Positions 1-8,200 of a stretch of DNA of 64,000 bases are shown piece after piece. The stretch comes from Shimia sp039969785. GTDB taxonomy: Bacteria > Pseudomonadota > Alphaproteobacteria > Rhodobacterales > Rhodobacteraceae. The notes under the pieces are model-generated. The model saw nothing but the letters and a program-made list of their open reading frames with translations. It had not been told where the DNA came from and searched no databases. How positions within the stretch are numbered: the first letter of the stretch is position 1; the number at the start of each line of letters is the position of its first letter. Location: NCBI RefSeq assembly GCF_039969785.1, contig NZ_JBDVNC010000018.1:1-64000 (forward strand), given 5' to 3'. Made by a program: the position numbers and the translations under genes.

Positions 1-133
1 GCGTCGAATGACACTCAAAAATCCCATGTCGATCACTCCAAATCTCCCTGAACAAAAACGTCAGGGCCATGTGTTCACATGGGTCAATTCTCAGTGACAA
101 TTTGGGGGGCTACCGGGTCAGTTCTCAATGACA
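1..133. mobile_element. Terminal fragment of an IS21-like insertion sequence
   Basis: Two copies of a 19-base direct repeat lie at 81-99 and 115-133. They differ at two positions and, read on the minus strand, have the form TGTCAYTGAGAAYTGACCC. The outer copy ends in CA on the plus strand at 133, giving the TG...CA terminus and repeated end motifs typical of IS21-family elements. The rest of the element would lie to the left of the window, and no transposase reading frame is visible here. The family is assigned from the end sequence only. Confidence 0.55.
81..133. repeat. Two 19-bp direct repeats at the IS end
   Basis: The repeats at 81-99 and 115-133 are 34 bases apart start to start. IS21-family transposases bind several such copies near each end. 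A looser resemblance (gaatgacactc, near 6-16) is not clear enough to count as a third copy. Confidence 0.6.
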
Positions 134-341
134 TTCAACAATAACGCATCTGATTTGGTTGGCTTGCGTATTGTCACGATCGACAGATGCCGGAATCCAA
201 ATGAAGGTCAATACACTTGCTTTGGCAAAAAATTGGTATCGTTGCAGGCTCTATTGCCAGTCTTTCTTGCTCGTTAAATCAAGCTTGGGCGACCGCTTTT
301 TCAACATGCTGTTTGCTCATGGCGTTCCTTCGGCATCAAAC
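134..341. other. Non-coding flank between IS end and GFA gene
   Basis: Open frames here do not resemble proteins and overlap the antisense of the next gene. No RNA gene or clear promoter is seen. Confidence 0.4.
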
Positions 342-755
342 TTAAACGGCGGGGTTTTTGTCAAACGTTGCTGTTCCATTCGTTTTTGCCATCCATTCGA
401 GACGGGATTGCGTCCAACACTCGAACTTTGGGACAAGCAAGCCGCGTTGCCGGATCGTGCCCACACGAAGGTTGTATGCCTCTGGTTTTTCCTCTGTGCC
501 GCAAGAATACAGCCCAGAGCCACAATCTGAGCAAAACGCCTGAACGCGGGGATTACCACTATCGCCAACCTTCACGTAATGCTTGGGCGTACCTTCCAAA
601 ATCTTAAAACCTTCGGACGGCGCGATGGCAATTGTACGAAATGCTGAAGCTGAAAGAGCCTGACAATCGGCGCAATGGCATATCCCAACTTTGGCCAAAT
701 CGAGTTCTGCTTGGTAGGTAATTGCGCCGCAGTGACAAGCCCCGTCGATCTTCAA
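342..755 (-). CDS. GFA family protein (glutathione-dependent formaldehyde-activating-like, Mss4 fold)
   Basis: A 137-residue protein of the GFA family, small zinc-binding proteins with the Mss4-like fold. The N-terminus carries the family's cysteine clusters (GACHCGAITY, then CHCADC), followed by a third pair (CSDCGSG) in the C-terminal half. These are expected to bind zinc. Only a few members have a tested role with glutathione or formaldehyde, so the substrate is unknown. The start is taken as TTG at 755 because GGAGGA (764-769, minus strand) sits 8 bases upstream and the protein then begins directly with the zinc motif. In-frame ATGs further upstream have no ribosome binding site. The gene is monocistronic, close to an IS end. 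Confidence 0.75.
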   Translation of the reverse strand: MKIDGACHCGAITYQAELDLAKVGICHCADCQALSASAFRTIAIAPSEGFKILEGTPKHYVKVGDSGNPRVQAFCSDCGSGLYSCGTEEKPEAYNLRVGTIRQRGLLVPKFECWTQSRLEWMAKTNGTATFDKNPAV

Positions 756-763
756 TGTACCGT

Positions 764-769
764 TCCTCC
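764..769 (-). promoter_or_regulatory. Shine-Dalgarno site selecting a TTG start (GFA gene)
   Basis: The minus strand reads GGAGGA followed by 8 bases and TTG. This strong site favours the TTG at 755 over the upstream ATG codons at 815, 803 and 788. Confidence 0.6.
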
Positions 770-990
770 GATATGACCCTAAGATCATTCTGACGTAATG
801 CATTGCAGTTGTCACTTAACTCTCGTAGCCCAGTTTGTTGAAATACCGATCACTTGTGAAGGTACGCGTGCCTGTAGATCCTACAATCCCGGTATGGGCG
901 ACTCTCTTTTTGGTGGCTGTGGTGTCGACTTTATTGTCCTTAGCGGATGTATTAGCCTTTTCGCAGGAAACCAGAGAGTTGCCGAATTTT

Positions 991-1500
991 ATGCAAGAAA
1001 AACAACTCAAAATCAGAGATGAAGTGCCGGATGATGCGCAGGCTATTTTTGATCTAACGGCCGCAGCGTTTGAGCCAAAAGCGTATAGCGACGGGACAGA
1101 GGCCCCCATCATCAATCAGTTGCGAATAGATGGCGATCTGACGACTTCGCTGGTCGCGGTGGCTGATGGCGAGGTTGTCGGTCATGTTGCGTTTTCGCCG
1201 GTCACGATCTCTGGAAGCAGCGATGGTTGGTATGGATTAGGCCCTGTTTCTGTGCGCACTGATCTTCAAAGGACCGGTATTGGCAGCAAGATAATTCGCA
1301 AAGGTCTTTCGCGATTGGAAGCCAACGGCGCGGCGGGATGCGCCCTGATTGGTGATCCTGATTATTATGGAAGATTTGGTTTCAAAAGCGATGGTCGTCT
1401 TCACTACGAAGAGTTGCCCGACAGGTTGGTGCAATGGCTTGCCTTTGGCGATGAAGACGCCGAAGGGGTTTTGGAGTTCTGTGCGGCGTTCCAAAGTTAG
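991..1500 (+). CDS. GNAT family N-acetyltransferase (YhbS-like)
   Basis: A 169-residue GNAT acetyltransferase. The acetyl-CoA binding segment is visible as VRTDLQRTGIGSKIIRKG in the middle of the protein. It is followed by GDPDYYGRFGFKS, the C-terminal motif typical of the YhbS-like subgroup. The acceptor substrate cannot be told. The frame is open upstream to 835, but the ATG at 991 gives the usual family length and begins just before the first GNAT strand (LKIRDEVPDDAQAI). The ribosome binding site is weak (AGAGAG about 14 bases upstream). The longer version would add a hydrophobic stretch not typical of the family. Confidence 0.75.
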   Translation: MQEKQLKIRDEVPDDAQAIFDLTAAAFEPKAYSDGTEAPIINQLRIDGDLTTSLVAVADGEVVGHVAFSPVTISGSSDGWYGLGPVSVRTDLQRTGIGSKIIRKGLSRLEANGAAGCALIGDPDYYGRFGFKSDGRLHYEELPDRLVQWLAFGDEDAEGVLEFCAAFQS

Positions 1501-1569
1501 GAAAAGGTTCGGTGTGGGCGCGAACTTACGCTGTGGGTATGGCCTTCGGAGGATGCCAGAGTTGCGGCG

Positions 1570-2523
1570 TCAGCCAGCGTCGCCTTTGTTGGAAAATGTG
1601 GTGGGGAGATGGCGGGGGCAATTTGTGTGGCACCCGAGCGAAAAGCAGGGTGTGGCGTTGGTTTCCAACCCGGATTGATCAAGCGGTTTGTTGCTTTTGC
1701 GGATGACGTCTTCCAGAGTTTCCCTGCTCACTCTGGACTTGAATTTGATGCCCGCATAACACGCGTTTCGCCAGACCATTTTGCCTCTGACCTTGTGGCC
1801 ACAAAAATAGAGGTCGGCCCATTTTTGTTCGATGACTTTCTCAGAAGCTTCGATTTTCATCCCGCCCTGCGCCATGTCAACGATATGGGTGACGGTGCAC
1901 TGGTCGCCATACACGATCAGCATGGATGTGCGGCACATTTTTCGGGCTTCGCGGCGGCGGCATTTGAAAAAAATCCCGGTCACGAGGCCCATCAGGGCGA
2001 CGATTATGGCGAGCCAGAAGACCGAGTTTGACATGGCGGATTTAACAGCGGTCACAAGGCGCGGCTTTGTCGCTGCGCTGGTGGCGGATCGTGTGGGTCC
2101 GGGTGGCAATGTGGCCACGTCTGCGCATCCAAAAATACGCGTCACCTGATCCAGCGTCTGCATGTGGTGCGAGAGGTGTTGGTACAGGCGTGCGCCGACG
2201 GCCGAGTTTCCTTGTACCGGCTCTGTGATCTCGGTCTTAATCGTGTTGGTCAGGCCGGAGATGTCGTGGTTGATGCGCTGTAGGGTCGGTGTTGCGTTGA
2301 GGGTTTCGACGGCACCAAGTTGCGACGTGAGCGTTGCAAGCTTGGAGATTGTTTCTGGCGCATTTGAGATTGTTCGGGTTGGGGTGGCTTGCTGATAGGT
2401 GTGTTTCAGGGCGAGCGTGGTTTTGCAGATGTCATTTGCGCCGGCCATAGCCGGGTGGGCCGCCAGCAAGCCCAAGCAGGAGAGGAGCCCGCAGAAAGCC
2501 TTGAGGGGTTGTTGAATATTCAT
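1570..2523 (-). CDS. Membrane protein with C-terminal PilZ domain
   Basis: A 317-residue protein with a signal peptide (CGLLSCLGLLAAHPAMAGA), a helical periplasmic region of about 140 residues and one transmembrane segment near residues 166-187 (SVFWLAIIVALMGLVTGIFF). The cytoplasmic PilZ-like domain (about 195-275) contains RTSMLIVYGDQCTVTHIVDMAQGG and GIKFKSRVS. PilZ domains often bind cyclic-di-GMP through an RxxxR motif and (D/N)xSxxG. Here the second motif reads DMAQGG, so nucleotide binding is uncertain. The ATG at 2523 is chosen over a TTG at 2532. It probably links an envelope signal to a second-messenger response, but that is inference. Confidence 0.65.
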   Translation of the reverse strand: MNIQQPLKAFCGLLSCLGLLAAHPAMAGANDICKTTLALKHTYQQATPTRTISNAPETISKLATLTSQLGAVETLNATPTLQRINHDISGLTNTIKTEITEPVQGNSAVGARLYQHLSHHMQTLDQVTRIFGCADVATLPPGPTRSATSAATKPRLVTAVKSAMSNSVFWLAIIVALMGLVTGIFFKCRRREARKMCRTSMLIVYGDQCTVTHIVDMAQGGMKIEASEKVIEQKWADLYFCGHKVRGKMVWRNACYAGIKFKSRVSRETLEDVIRKSNKPLDQSGLETNATPCFSLGCHTNCPRHLPTTFSNKGDAG

Positions 2524-2722
2524 GCTGTTCAATGATTTACGCGAAGATTGGTAAGATAAAGTGAACAGGCACAGGCACGCCGCATCTTAAGCGTCAATTT
2601 GGATATTCAGCGGCCGCTCAATTCCCTCAGATCTCGCGGTCAAGTGCCCGGTACGAGGTAGATACCTTAGCCTGGCATGCCTCCCGGGAGCTGTAGCCTG
2701 CACAGGTATCCCCCCGCTGGAA

Positions 2723-2751
2723 TTGACAAATATCTGTTGCGCGCATATCTC
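2723..2751 (+). promoter_or_regulatory. Sigma70-type promoter upstream of rsgA
   Basis: TTGACA at 2723-2728 is separated by exactly 17 bases from TATCTC at 2746-2751. The -35 box is a perfect consensus match and the -10 box matches four of six. It would give an rsgA leader of about 175 bases. Confidence 0.5.
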
Positions 2752-2935
2752 ATAGGGGTGGAACAATGGAGATTTTATGGCCCGTTGAGGTTGAGAGGCA
2801 AGGCGCCTCTCGTTGCAAATCACAGACTTGAAAAGAGCTGCGCGCGCGTGGACAATAGGGTTGTGTTTGCATCCGATACTCTGAATTTCTGAGGCCCGGG
2901 CATGACCTGAGGCCGGACCATGAAGGTACTCTATA
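2752..2935 (+). promoter_or_regulatory. rsgA leader with hairpin and possible 21-codon ORF
   Basis: The leader contains a perfect 7-bp hairpin (GAGAGGC, loop AAGGC, GCCTCTC, at 2793-2811). An ATG at 2766, preceded by GGGGTGGA, opens a 21-codon frame ending at 2831, so the hairpin lies inside that small frame. The rest of the gap 2524-2722 shows nothing recognisable. Confidence 0.3.
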
Positions 2936-4015
2936 ATGACACGGGACTATTCCCAGTTTTTGCCGCTTGGCGGTCAGACACCCCCGCCTGAGGCTCAGGC
3001 ATCTTTGCTTTCACGCCTTGGTTGGCAGCCATTTTTCAGCCGACAAACTGATCCTGGTACGTTGGGCGCCACGCCTCCGGCGCGCGTGACCGAAGTGCAT
3101 CGCACCGGGTTGCGAGTGCGCGGCGACGGGTTTGACGACGTCATCCCTGCCGGGCCGGATGCCACGGTGGGGGACTGGTTCTTGTTTGATCACGAAACCC
3201 CGGCGCAAAGTGTTTTGCTGGAACGCAAGAGTCTGTTCAAACGCCGCGCCGCGGGACATGACCGGCGGGTGCAGCTGATTGCGGCCAATATTGATACGGC
3301 TTTTGTCGTGTCGTCGTGCAATGCCGATTTCAATATCGCGCGCATGGAACGCTATATTGCGCTGGCCTTTGAGGCGGACGTGACACCAGTGATTTTGCTG
3401 ACCAAGGCGGATTTATGCGATGATCCGGACAGCTATGTTCAACAGGCGATGAGCATTTCTGACCGTGTGGTTGTGTTGGCTTTGAACGCGCTGAGCACTG
3501 AGCCGGTGGCGAAGCTGGCGGATTGGTGCAAGCCCGGGCAGACGGTGGCGTTTCTGGGCAGTTCGGGTGTGGGTAAGTCGACGCTGGTGAATGCGTTGTT
3601 TGCTGAAGAGCGCGCAGAGACGGCGGACATTCGCGAGGATGACGCCAAGGGTCGCCATACGACAACTTCGCGCCAGATGCATTTCACCCGCGACGGGGTG
3701 GCCGTGCTGGATACGCCGGGCATGCGAGAGCTGCAGTTAACGGATGTCGAAGACGGCATCGCGGATTTGTTTTCGGATGTGACCGAGCTGGCCGCGACGT
3801 GCAAATTCAACGATTGCGCGCATGAAACCGAACCGGGATGTGCGGTTTCAGCGGCCGTCAAAGCGGGCGAGTTGGACCCGGCACGTTTGGCGCGCTGGCG
3901 CAAGCTGGCAGCCGAGGACCGGTTCAATTCGGCGTCCTTGTCCGAACGACGGTCTAAGGACAAGACGTTTGGCAAAATGGTCCGAACGATCGTGAAAAAC
4001 AGAAAGAAACGCTGA
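2936..4015 (+). CDS. rsgA: Small ribosomal subunit biogenesis GTPase RsgA
   Basis: A 359-residue circularly permuted GTPase that acts late in 30S subunit maturation. An N-terminal OB-like domain is followed by the GTPase motifs in permuted order: G4 (LLTKADL, about 155), then the P-loop GSSGVGKST (about 208), then DTPGMRE (G3, about 260). The C-terminal zinc knuckle is CKFNDCAHETEPGC (about 290). Length and motif order match the YjeQ/RsgA family. The gene stands alone with its own leader and promoter, and no operon partner is visible. Confidence 0.93.
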   Translation: MTRDYSQFLPLGGQTPPPEAQASLLSRLGWQPFFSRQTDPGTLGATPPARVTEVHRTGLRVRGDGFDDVIPAGPDATVGDWFLFDHETPAQSVLLERKSLFKRRAAGHDRRVQLIAANIDTAFVVSSCNADFNIARMERYIALAFEADVTPVILLTKADLCDDPDSYVQQAMSISDRVVVLALNALSTEPVAKLADWCKPGQTVAFLGSSGVGKSTLVNALFAEERAETADIREDDAKGRHTTTSRQMHFTRDGVAVLDTPGMRELQLTDVEDGIADLFSDVTELAATCKFNDCAHETEPGCAVSAAVKAGELDPARLARWRKLAAEDRFNSASLSERRSKDKTFGKMVRTIVKNRKKR

Positions 4016-4104
4016 AAGCCGAAGAATTTGGTTTTTGAGTGATCCGGTTTTGTGCATGGCGCGTACTCTTTGAAAGCTGAATAAAGCTGACAGGGGGAAC
4101 GGCC

Positions 4105-4387
4105 ATGCAGAAGGTTTTACCAATCAACGAACGCTTTGTAATGCTGGCGTTGGGGCTGTTGTTGCCCTTGGCGCTTGCATCAAAAGTGCACGCAGAGGCG
4201 GGCGTACCGGACGTGCAAGCCTTGGTCAGCCAGCCCGCAGAGTTGGGTAGTCATACGTTTAACTGACATTGATTTACGACGTCTTTGATTTTGGTGGCGG
4301 GGGGCTGCTTCCAATTTTTGACTGTGCCGGGATGCAACCCGGTGGAAACATTGATGCAGGCGCGTTGTTGGCGCTTTCGGCGGGATG
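4105..4387 (+). pseudogene. Frameshifted small secreted protein
   Basis: An ATG at 4105, with GGGGG 8 bases upstream, opens a 53-codon frame with a clear signal peptide (LALGLLLPLALASKVHA, cleavage near residue 28). It stops at TGA 4264-4266. The -1 frame is open from 4263 onward and continues as LTLIYDVFDFGGGG...LLALSAG to TGA 4385-4387, with protein-like composition. A single-base change near 4258-4264 would join them into a secreted protein of about 94 residues. No family is recognised. Sequencing error, true decay and programmed frameshifting (at TTTAAC-TGA) are all possible; decay or error is likeliest because the site is not a canonical slippery heptamer. Confidence 0.4.
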
Positions 4388-4450
4388 AACGATCCTGACC
4401 TGCATTTTGAAAGTCGTGGTGATGGGCCTGGTCCCCACATTGCCACGTCA

Positions 4451-4496
4451 GACACGCAGGATGTAACCGGTCTTGCCCTCGGGCATCCTGCGTGTC
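4451..4496 (+). promoter_or_regulatory. 13-bp perfect inverted repeat just before the DMT transporter start
   Basis: GACACGCAGGATG (4451-4463) and CATCCTGCGTGTC (4484-4496) are perfectly complementary with a 20-base loop. The right arm ends 5 bases before the ATG at 4502. It has no T-run, so it is not an obvious terminator. It may be an operator or an RNA stem covering the ribosome binding region. Confidence 0.5.
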
Positions 4497-4501
4497 ACCT
4501 A

Positions 4502-5338
4502 ATGTTTATGCGTATGTTTTTCCTGAGCTTACTGACAATGATCGCCTTTGGGGCCAATTCCGTTCTGAACCGGGCGGCGGTGGGCGAGTTTGGCATGGAC
4601 CCGGTTGCGTTTGGTGCCATTCGTTTGGGTGCTGGTGCGGCTGTCTTGACTGTTCTGGTTATGGCGCAGGGTAGGGGGTTTGCTTTGGGCGGCGCGGGAC
4701 GGATTGTCGGTGTCGCCGGACTGTTGATCTATATCTTCGGTTTTTCGCTGGCCTATCTGACGCTGGATGCTGGATTGGGCGCGTTGATCCTGTTCGGTGT
4801 GGTGCAAGTCACAATGTTCGGTGGGGCCGTTCTGGCGCGCGAAGAGGTTCCGACCTCTCGCTGGGCGGGGGCTGGATTGGGGCTGGCCGGGTTGGTCTGG
4901 CTGCTATGGCCGGGTGGCGCGTTTGATGTTTCGATAATGCATGCCGGAATGATGATTGCGGCCGGGCTGGGCTGGGGTGTCTATTCCCTGCAAGGACGAC
5001 GGGAAACCGACGCGACTCAGGCAACCGCGATGAATTTTCTTTTAGCGGCCCCAATTGCGGTGGTTTTGGCGCTAGTCTTTGCCGGATCGGACAGCTTGGC
5101 AACGGGGGGAATTGCCCTGGCGGTGGTGTCTGGTGGGATCACCTCGGGGCTGGGCTATGCCTTGTGGTATCGCATCCTGCCCATTTTGGGTGCGAGCCGT
5201 GGAGCGGTAGCACAGCTGAGCGTGCCGGTGATCGCGCTGGGCGGAGGTATCGCGTTTTTGGGTGAACCTGTGACGCTTCGGTTTGTCGGAGCTGCGGTTT
5301 TGGTTATTGCCGGCGTGCTGGTGTCGATGCGGCGCTAG
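4502..5338 (+). CDS. EamA/DMT superfamily transporter
   Basis: An inner-membrane protein of about 278 residues with ten hydrophobic segments and two EamA repeats, typical of the drug/metabolite transporter superfamily. The first helix begins MFFLSLLTMIAFGANSVLNR. The end of the second repeat has the recognisable SVPVIALGGGIAFLGEPVT segment. The substrate is unknown; the family exports amino acids, metabolites or drugs. The frame is open back to 4385, but translating that part would read through a perfect 13-bp stem, so a start at 4502 (or 4508, 4514) is preferred. No clear Shine-Dalgarno site is seen. It ends 4 bases from the convergent Nudix gene. Confidence 0.8.
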   Translation: MFMRMFFLSLLTMIAFGANSVLNRAAVGEFGMDPVAFGAIRLGAGAAVLTVLVMAQGRGFALGGAGRIVGVAGLLIYIFGFSLAYLTLDAGLGALILFGVVQVTMFGGAVLAREEVPTSRWAGAGLGLAGLVWLLWPGGAFDVSIMHAGMMIAAGLGWGVYSLQGRRETDATQATAMNFLLAAPIAVVLALVFAGSDSLATGGIALAVVSGGITSGLGYALWYRILPILGASRGAVAQLSVPVIALGGGIAFLGEPVTLRFVGAAVLVIAGVLVSMRR

Positions 5339-5342
5339 GCTA

Positions 5343-5798
5343 TCAGCGCACCGGGTTTGGTTTCACAATCGGTTCGAGCGGATCGTATAGGATCGTGTCA
5401 GACCAAGCCGCATCAACAAGGCTGTCTGGTTTAAAGGACAGTGTCTTCATTTCCGCACGGGTGGCAAAACGGCGTTGGCTGACGATGTTTTCCGGGTCTT
5501 GCCAGCCATCCGTCAGAGTGCCCGCGATGATACGACAGCGAAAATAGATATCGACCTGATGAAATGTCCCGTCAGGATCATGAAATTCATTGATCAGACA
5601 GGGTGCACCAACCGCAATCGTCAAACCGGTTTCCTCGTAAACCTCGCGTTTGAGATTGTCTGGCAGTGATGCGCCCCGCTCAACACCTCCGCCGGGCGCG
5701 CACCACAGATCGCTTTGACCTGCCGGATAGGCATTGACCAGCAACAGCCGGTTGTCTTGCAAAATCAGGGCGCGGGCGGCGAGACGTGGCGTCGGCAT
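5343..5798 (-). CDS. NUDIX hydrolase
   Basis: A 151-residue Nudix hydrolase. The Nudix box is complete: GGGVERGASLPDNLKREVYE continuing ETGL (about residues 37-60), with the catalytic REVYEE core. The family hydrolyses nucleoside diphosphates linked to another group; no substrate-specific motif is recognised. The ATG at 5798 is chosen because the protein then begins just before the first conserved strand (LAARALILQDNRLLLV). The longer frame to 5939 has low-complexity content unlike the family. Confidence 0.8.
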   Translation of the reverse strand: MPTPRLAARALILQDNRLLLVNAYPAGQSDLWCAPGGGVERGASLPDNLKREVYEETGLTIAVGAPCLINEFHDPDGTFHQVDIYFRCRIIAGTLTDGWQDPENIVSQRRFATRAEMKTLSFKPDSLVDAAWSDTILYDPLEPIVKPNPVR

Positions 5799-5855
5799 GG
5801 TGGTTCCGTTGTGTTTTGGCTTTTGTAATCGGGCCTGATTGCCTATCTCAAAGGA

Positions 5856-6638
5856 ATGAAATGGATTTGTACAGCTTTCGCGGTTTTTATCGCGTGTATT
5901 CCGGCGCTGGCGCGCGCTGATTGTGTTGTTTTGCTGCACGGGCTGGCGCGCTCAGAAAACTCCTTTGTGCTGATGGAGGCCGCGTTAGAGCGGTATGGGT
6001 TTAAAGTGGTGCGCCCGGGATATCCGTCGACACGCAAGGAAATCGCCACGCTGGCGCAGGAGACACTGCCCGGGGCGGTCAAACAATGCCGGGACGAAGA
6101 GTTGCATTTCGTAACGCATTCCATGGGTGGCATTCTGTTGCGATTGTGGCTGCTGGACCATCGGCCCGAAAATCTGGGTCGTGTGGTGATGTTGGGGCCC
6201 CCTAACAAGGGGTCAGAGCTTGTTGATGTGTTGGGGGAACTGGAACCGTTTGACTGGATCAATGGCCCGGCGGGGGCGCAGCTGGGCACGGATGGGTTAC
6301 CAGGTGAGCTGCCTGCGGTGAATTTCGAATTGGGCGTGATTGCGGGGAACCGGTCATTGAACGCGCTGTATTCAGCGCTGATCGCGGGGCCGGATGACGG
6401 TAAAGTGTCGGTTGCAAGTACACGCGTGGCGGGGATGAAAGAACATCTGGTGCTGCCGGTGACGCATACATTTATGATGAACAACCCAATTGTGATTGAG
6501 CAGGTGCGTCTGTTTCTGGAGACAGGCGCCTTTGACCCGGACCTGGAATGGGGAGAGGCGGCGACGTCGCTCAAAGAGCTTGGATTGTCACGCGATGAGG
6601 CATGCGAGCAGGAACCTTGTCAGGACGGTGGGCGCTGA
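5856..6638 (+). CDS. Secreted alpha/beta hydrolase (lipase/esterase-like)
   Basis: A 260-residue alpha/beta hydrolase with an N-terminal signal peptide (ICTAFAVFIACIPALARA). The oxyanion-hole segment VVLLHGLARS is near residue 25. The nucleophile elbow THSMGG (Ser near 90) and a late His (VTHTFMMNN) complete a plausible Ser-Asp-His triad. The arrangement resembles periplasmic lipases and acyltransferases; the substrate is unknown. The C-terminus has two cysteines (ACEQEPC) that could form a disulfide. Its stop codon abuts the start of the next gene, so the two are probably co-transcribed. The ATG at 5856 directly follows AAGGA, closer than ideal, but it gives a proper signal peptide. Confidence 0.75.
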   Translation: MKWICTAFAVFIACIPALARADCVVLLHGLARSENSFVLMEAALERYGFKVVRPGYPSTRKEIATLAQETLPGAVKQCRDEELHFVTHSMGGILLRLWLLDHRPENLGRVVMLGPPNKGSELVDVLGELEPFDWINGPAGAQLGTDGLPGELPAVNFELGVIAGNRSLNALYSALIAGPDDGKVSVASTRVAGMKEHLVLPVTHTFMMNNPIVIEQVRLFLETGAFDPDLEWGEAATSLKELGLSRDEACEQEPCQDGGR

Positions 6639-7109
6639 ATGCACGATATTGCGTTCGTCCCGCTCGGCGATGTCGACCCGGAAGAGATATTGCGACACAT
6701 GGCAGATCCGCGTGTGGCGGAACACTTGCCTTTACTGACCGGGGCGTTCGACCGGGCGATGCTGGCACAGTTTCTGGAGGCAAAGGCCGCCTGCTGGTCG
6801 CGTGACGGGTTGGGACATTGGGCGATCCTGAACCACGGCGTTTATGTCGGGTGGGGCGGGTTTCAGCGCGAAGGCGACGATTGGGATTTTGGTCTGGTTC
6901 TGAAACCGGAGCGCTTTGGACTAGGGGCTGCGATCACCCGCAAAGCGCTGAAATTTGCCAGAGATCACAAGGATATCGACCAGGTTACTTTTCTTTTGGC
7001 GCCGTCGCGACGGTCACTGCGCGCGCTTGATCGCCTTGGCGCGACATTCGACGGTCGGGTCGAACATGGCGCAGAGACATTCCTGAAATACCGGTTGAAA
7101 ACGTCCTGA
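6639..7109 (+). CDS. GNAT family N-acetyltransferase
   Basis: A 156-residue GNAT-type protein of the RimJ/RimL-like subgroup, judged from the central GVYVGWGGFQRE strand and DFGLVLKPERFGLGAAITRKAL, which matches the acetyl-CoA binding region. The C-terminal part (LAPSRRSLRALDRLGATFDG) is the usual GNAT helix-strand ending. The acceptor is unknown. It begins on the base after the stop of the upstream hydrolase and so probably shares its transcript. It converges on purK with an 11-base gap. Confidence 0.7.
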   Translation: MHDIAFVPLGDVDPEEILRHMADPRVAEHLPLLTGAFDRAMLAQFLEAKAACWSRDGLGHWAILNHGVYVGWGGFQREGDDWDFGLVLKPERFGLGAAITRKALKFARDHKDIDQVTFLLAPSRRSLRALDRLGATFDGRVEHGAETFLKYRLKTS

Positions 7110-7120
7110 AATGCGTGGCC

Positions 7121-8200
7121 TTAGCTGGTTTTGCGACGGATGAGATTGACGTGGCCCATTTTGCGGCCCGGCTTGGTTTCCGCCTTGCCATAAAGATGCA
7201 GCGCGGTTTCGCCCTGGCCCATCAGGCCCGGCACTCTGTCCATATCTTCGCCAATCAGGTTTTCCATAACCACATCAGCGTGCCGTTGACCGTCGCCCAG
7301 CGGCAGACCGGTGATGGCGCGGATATGTTGCTCAAACTGATCCACCGCACAGCCATTCTGGGTCCAGTGGCCGGAATTGTGCACGCGCGGGGCAATCTCG
7401 TTCACGATCAGACCGTCTTTGGTCACAAACAGCTCGACCCCCATGACGCCAACATAGGTCAGCGCATTCAGGATTTGAGCGGCCAGAAAGACGGCGTCCA
7501 TGCGTTGCGACGCGTTCAGCGCGGCGGGCACGGTGGTGGTGCGCAGAATGCCATCGGTGTGCACATTTTCGCCGGGGTCAAAACAGGCAACATCGCCGTG
7601 CAATCCACGCGCAGCAATCACCGAGACTTCGCGGGAGAATTCAACAAACCCTTCAAGGATCGCAGGGGCACCAGCCATATCAGACAGCGCATCGGTCGCT
7701 GCGTCAGGCGTCATGACCCGGGCCTGTCCTTTGCCATCATAGCCAAAGCGGCGGGTTTTCAGGATGCCCGGTGCGCCCACAGACGCCATGGCGGCGCCCA
7801 TATCGGCCTGCGTTTCAACGGCTGCATACGGCGCGGTTTTGAGACCCAGATCACGGAGGAATTTCTTTTCAACCAAACGGTCCTGTGACACGCGCAGCGC
7901 CTCGCGGCCCGGGTGGATCGGGCGCAGCTCTTCGAGGATGTCGAGCGCTTGCGTGGGGATGTTTTCGAATTCGTATGTGATGATGTCGACAGAGGCCGCA
8001 AAGGTCTTGAGCGCGGACGTATCGTCGTAGTTTGCCGTGGTCACCTGATCCGCGACATGGCCCGCAGGGGGATTGGCGCCGGGTTCAAAGATGTGAGTCT
8101 TGTAGCCCAGCCGCGATGCCGCAACCGAGAGCATGCGGCCCAGTTGGCCGCCGCCCAGAATACCGATGGTGCTGCCGAGGGGAAGGTGCGAGTGGGTCAT
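7121..8200 (-). CDS. purK: N5-carboxyaminoimidazole ribonucleotide synthase PurK
   Basis: A 359-residue ATP-grasp enzyme that makes N5-CAIR from AIR, ATP and bicarbonate in purine biosynthesis. The N-terminus IGILGGGQLGRMLSVAA is the PurK signature. ATP-grasp elements KTRRFGYDGKGQ and EGFVEFSREVSVIAARG follow, and NEIAPRVHNSGHWT is the late substrate and metal site. It is the last gene of a three-gene minus-strand operon. It overlaps the upstream reductase-like gene by 4 bases, and that gene overlaps purE, so all three are translationally coupled. Confidence 0.95.
   Translation of the reverse strand: MTHSHLPLGSTIGILGGGQLGRMLSVAASRLGYKTHIFEPGANPPAGHVADQVTTANYDDTSALKTFAASVDIITYEFENIPTQALDILEELRPIHPGREALRVSQDRLVEKKFLRDLGLKTAPYAAVETQADMGAAMASVGAPGILKTRRFGYDGKGQARVMTPDAATDALSDMAGAPAILEGFVEFSREVSVIAARGLHGDVACFDPGENVHTDGILRTTTVPAALNASQRMDAVFLAAQILNALTYVGVMGVELFVTKDGLIVNEIAPRVHNSGHWTQNGCAVDQFEQHIRAITGLPLGDGQRHADVVMENLIGEDMDRVPGLMGQGETALHLYGKAETKPGRKMGHVNLIRRKTS

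Noticed and set aside
159..607. Three plus-strand ORFs of 61-123 codons
   Set aside because: They lie opposite the GFA gene or its flank and encode no protein-like pattern.
2587..2892. Open frames of 71 and 78 codons between the PilZ and rsgA genes
   Set aside because: Low-complexity translations without family signature or ribosome binding site; the region is better read as leader and promoter.
4385..4501. N-terminal extension of the DMT transporter
   Set aside because: It would cross a 13-bp perfect stem and adds a non-hydrophobic segment unlike the family.
7115..7888. 257-codon plus-strand frame opposite purK
   Set aside because: Antisense shadow of a clear PurK; its translation is His/Gly-rich noise.
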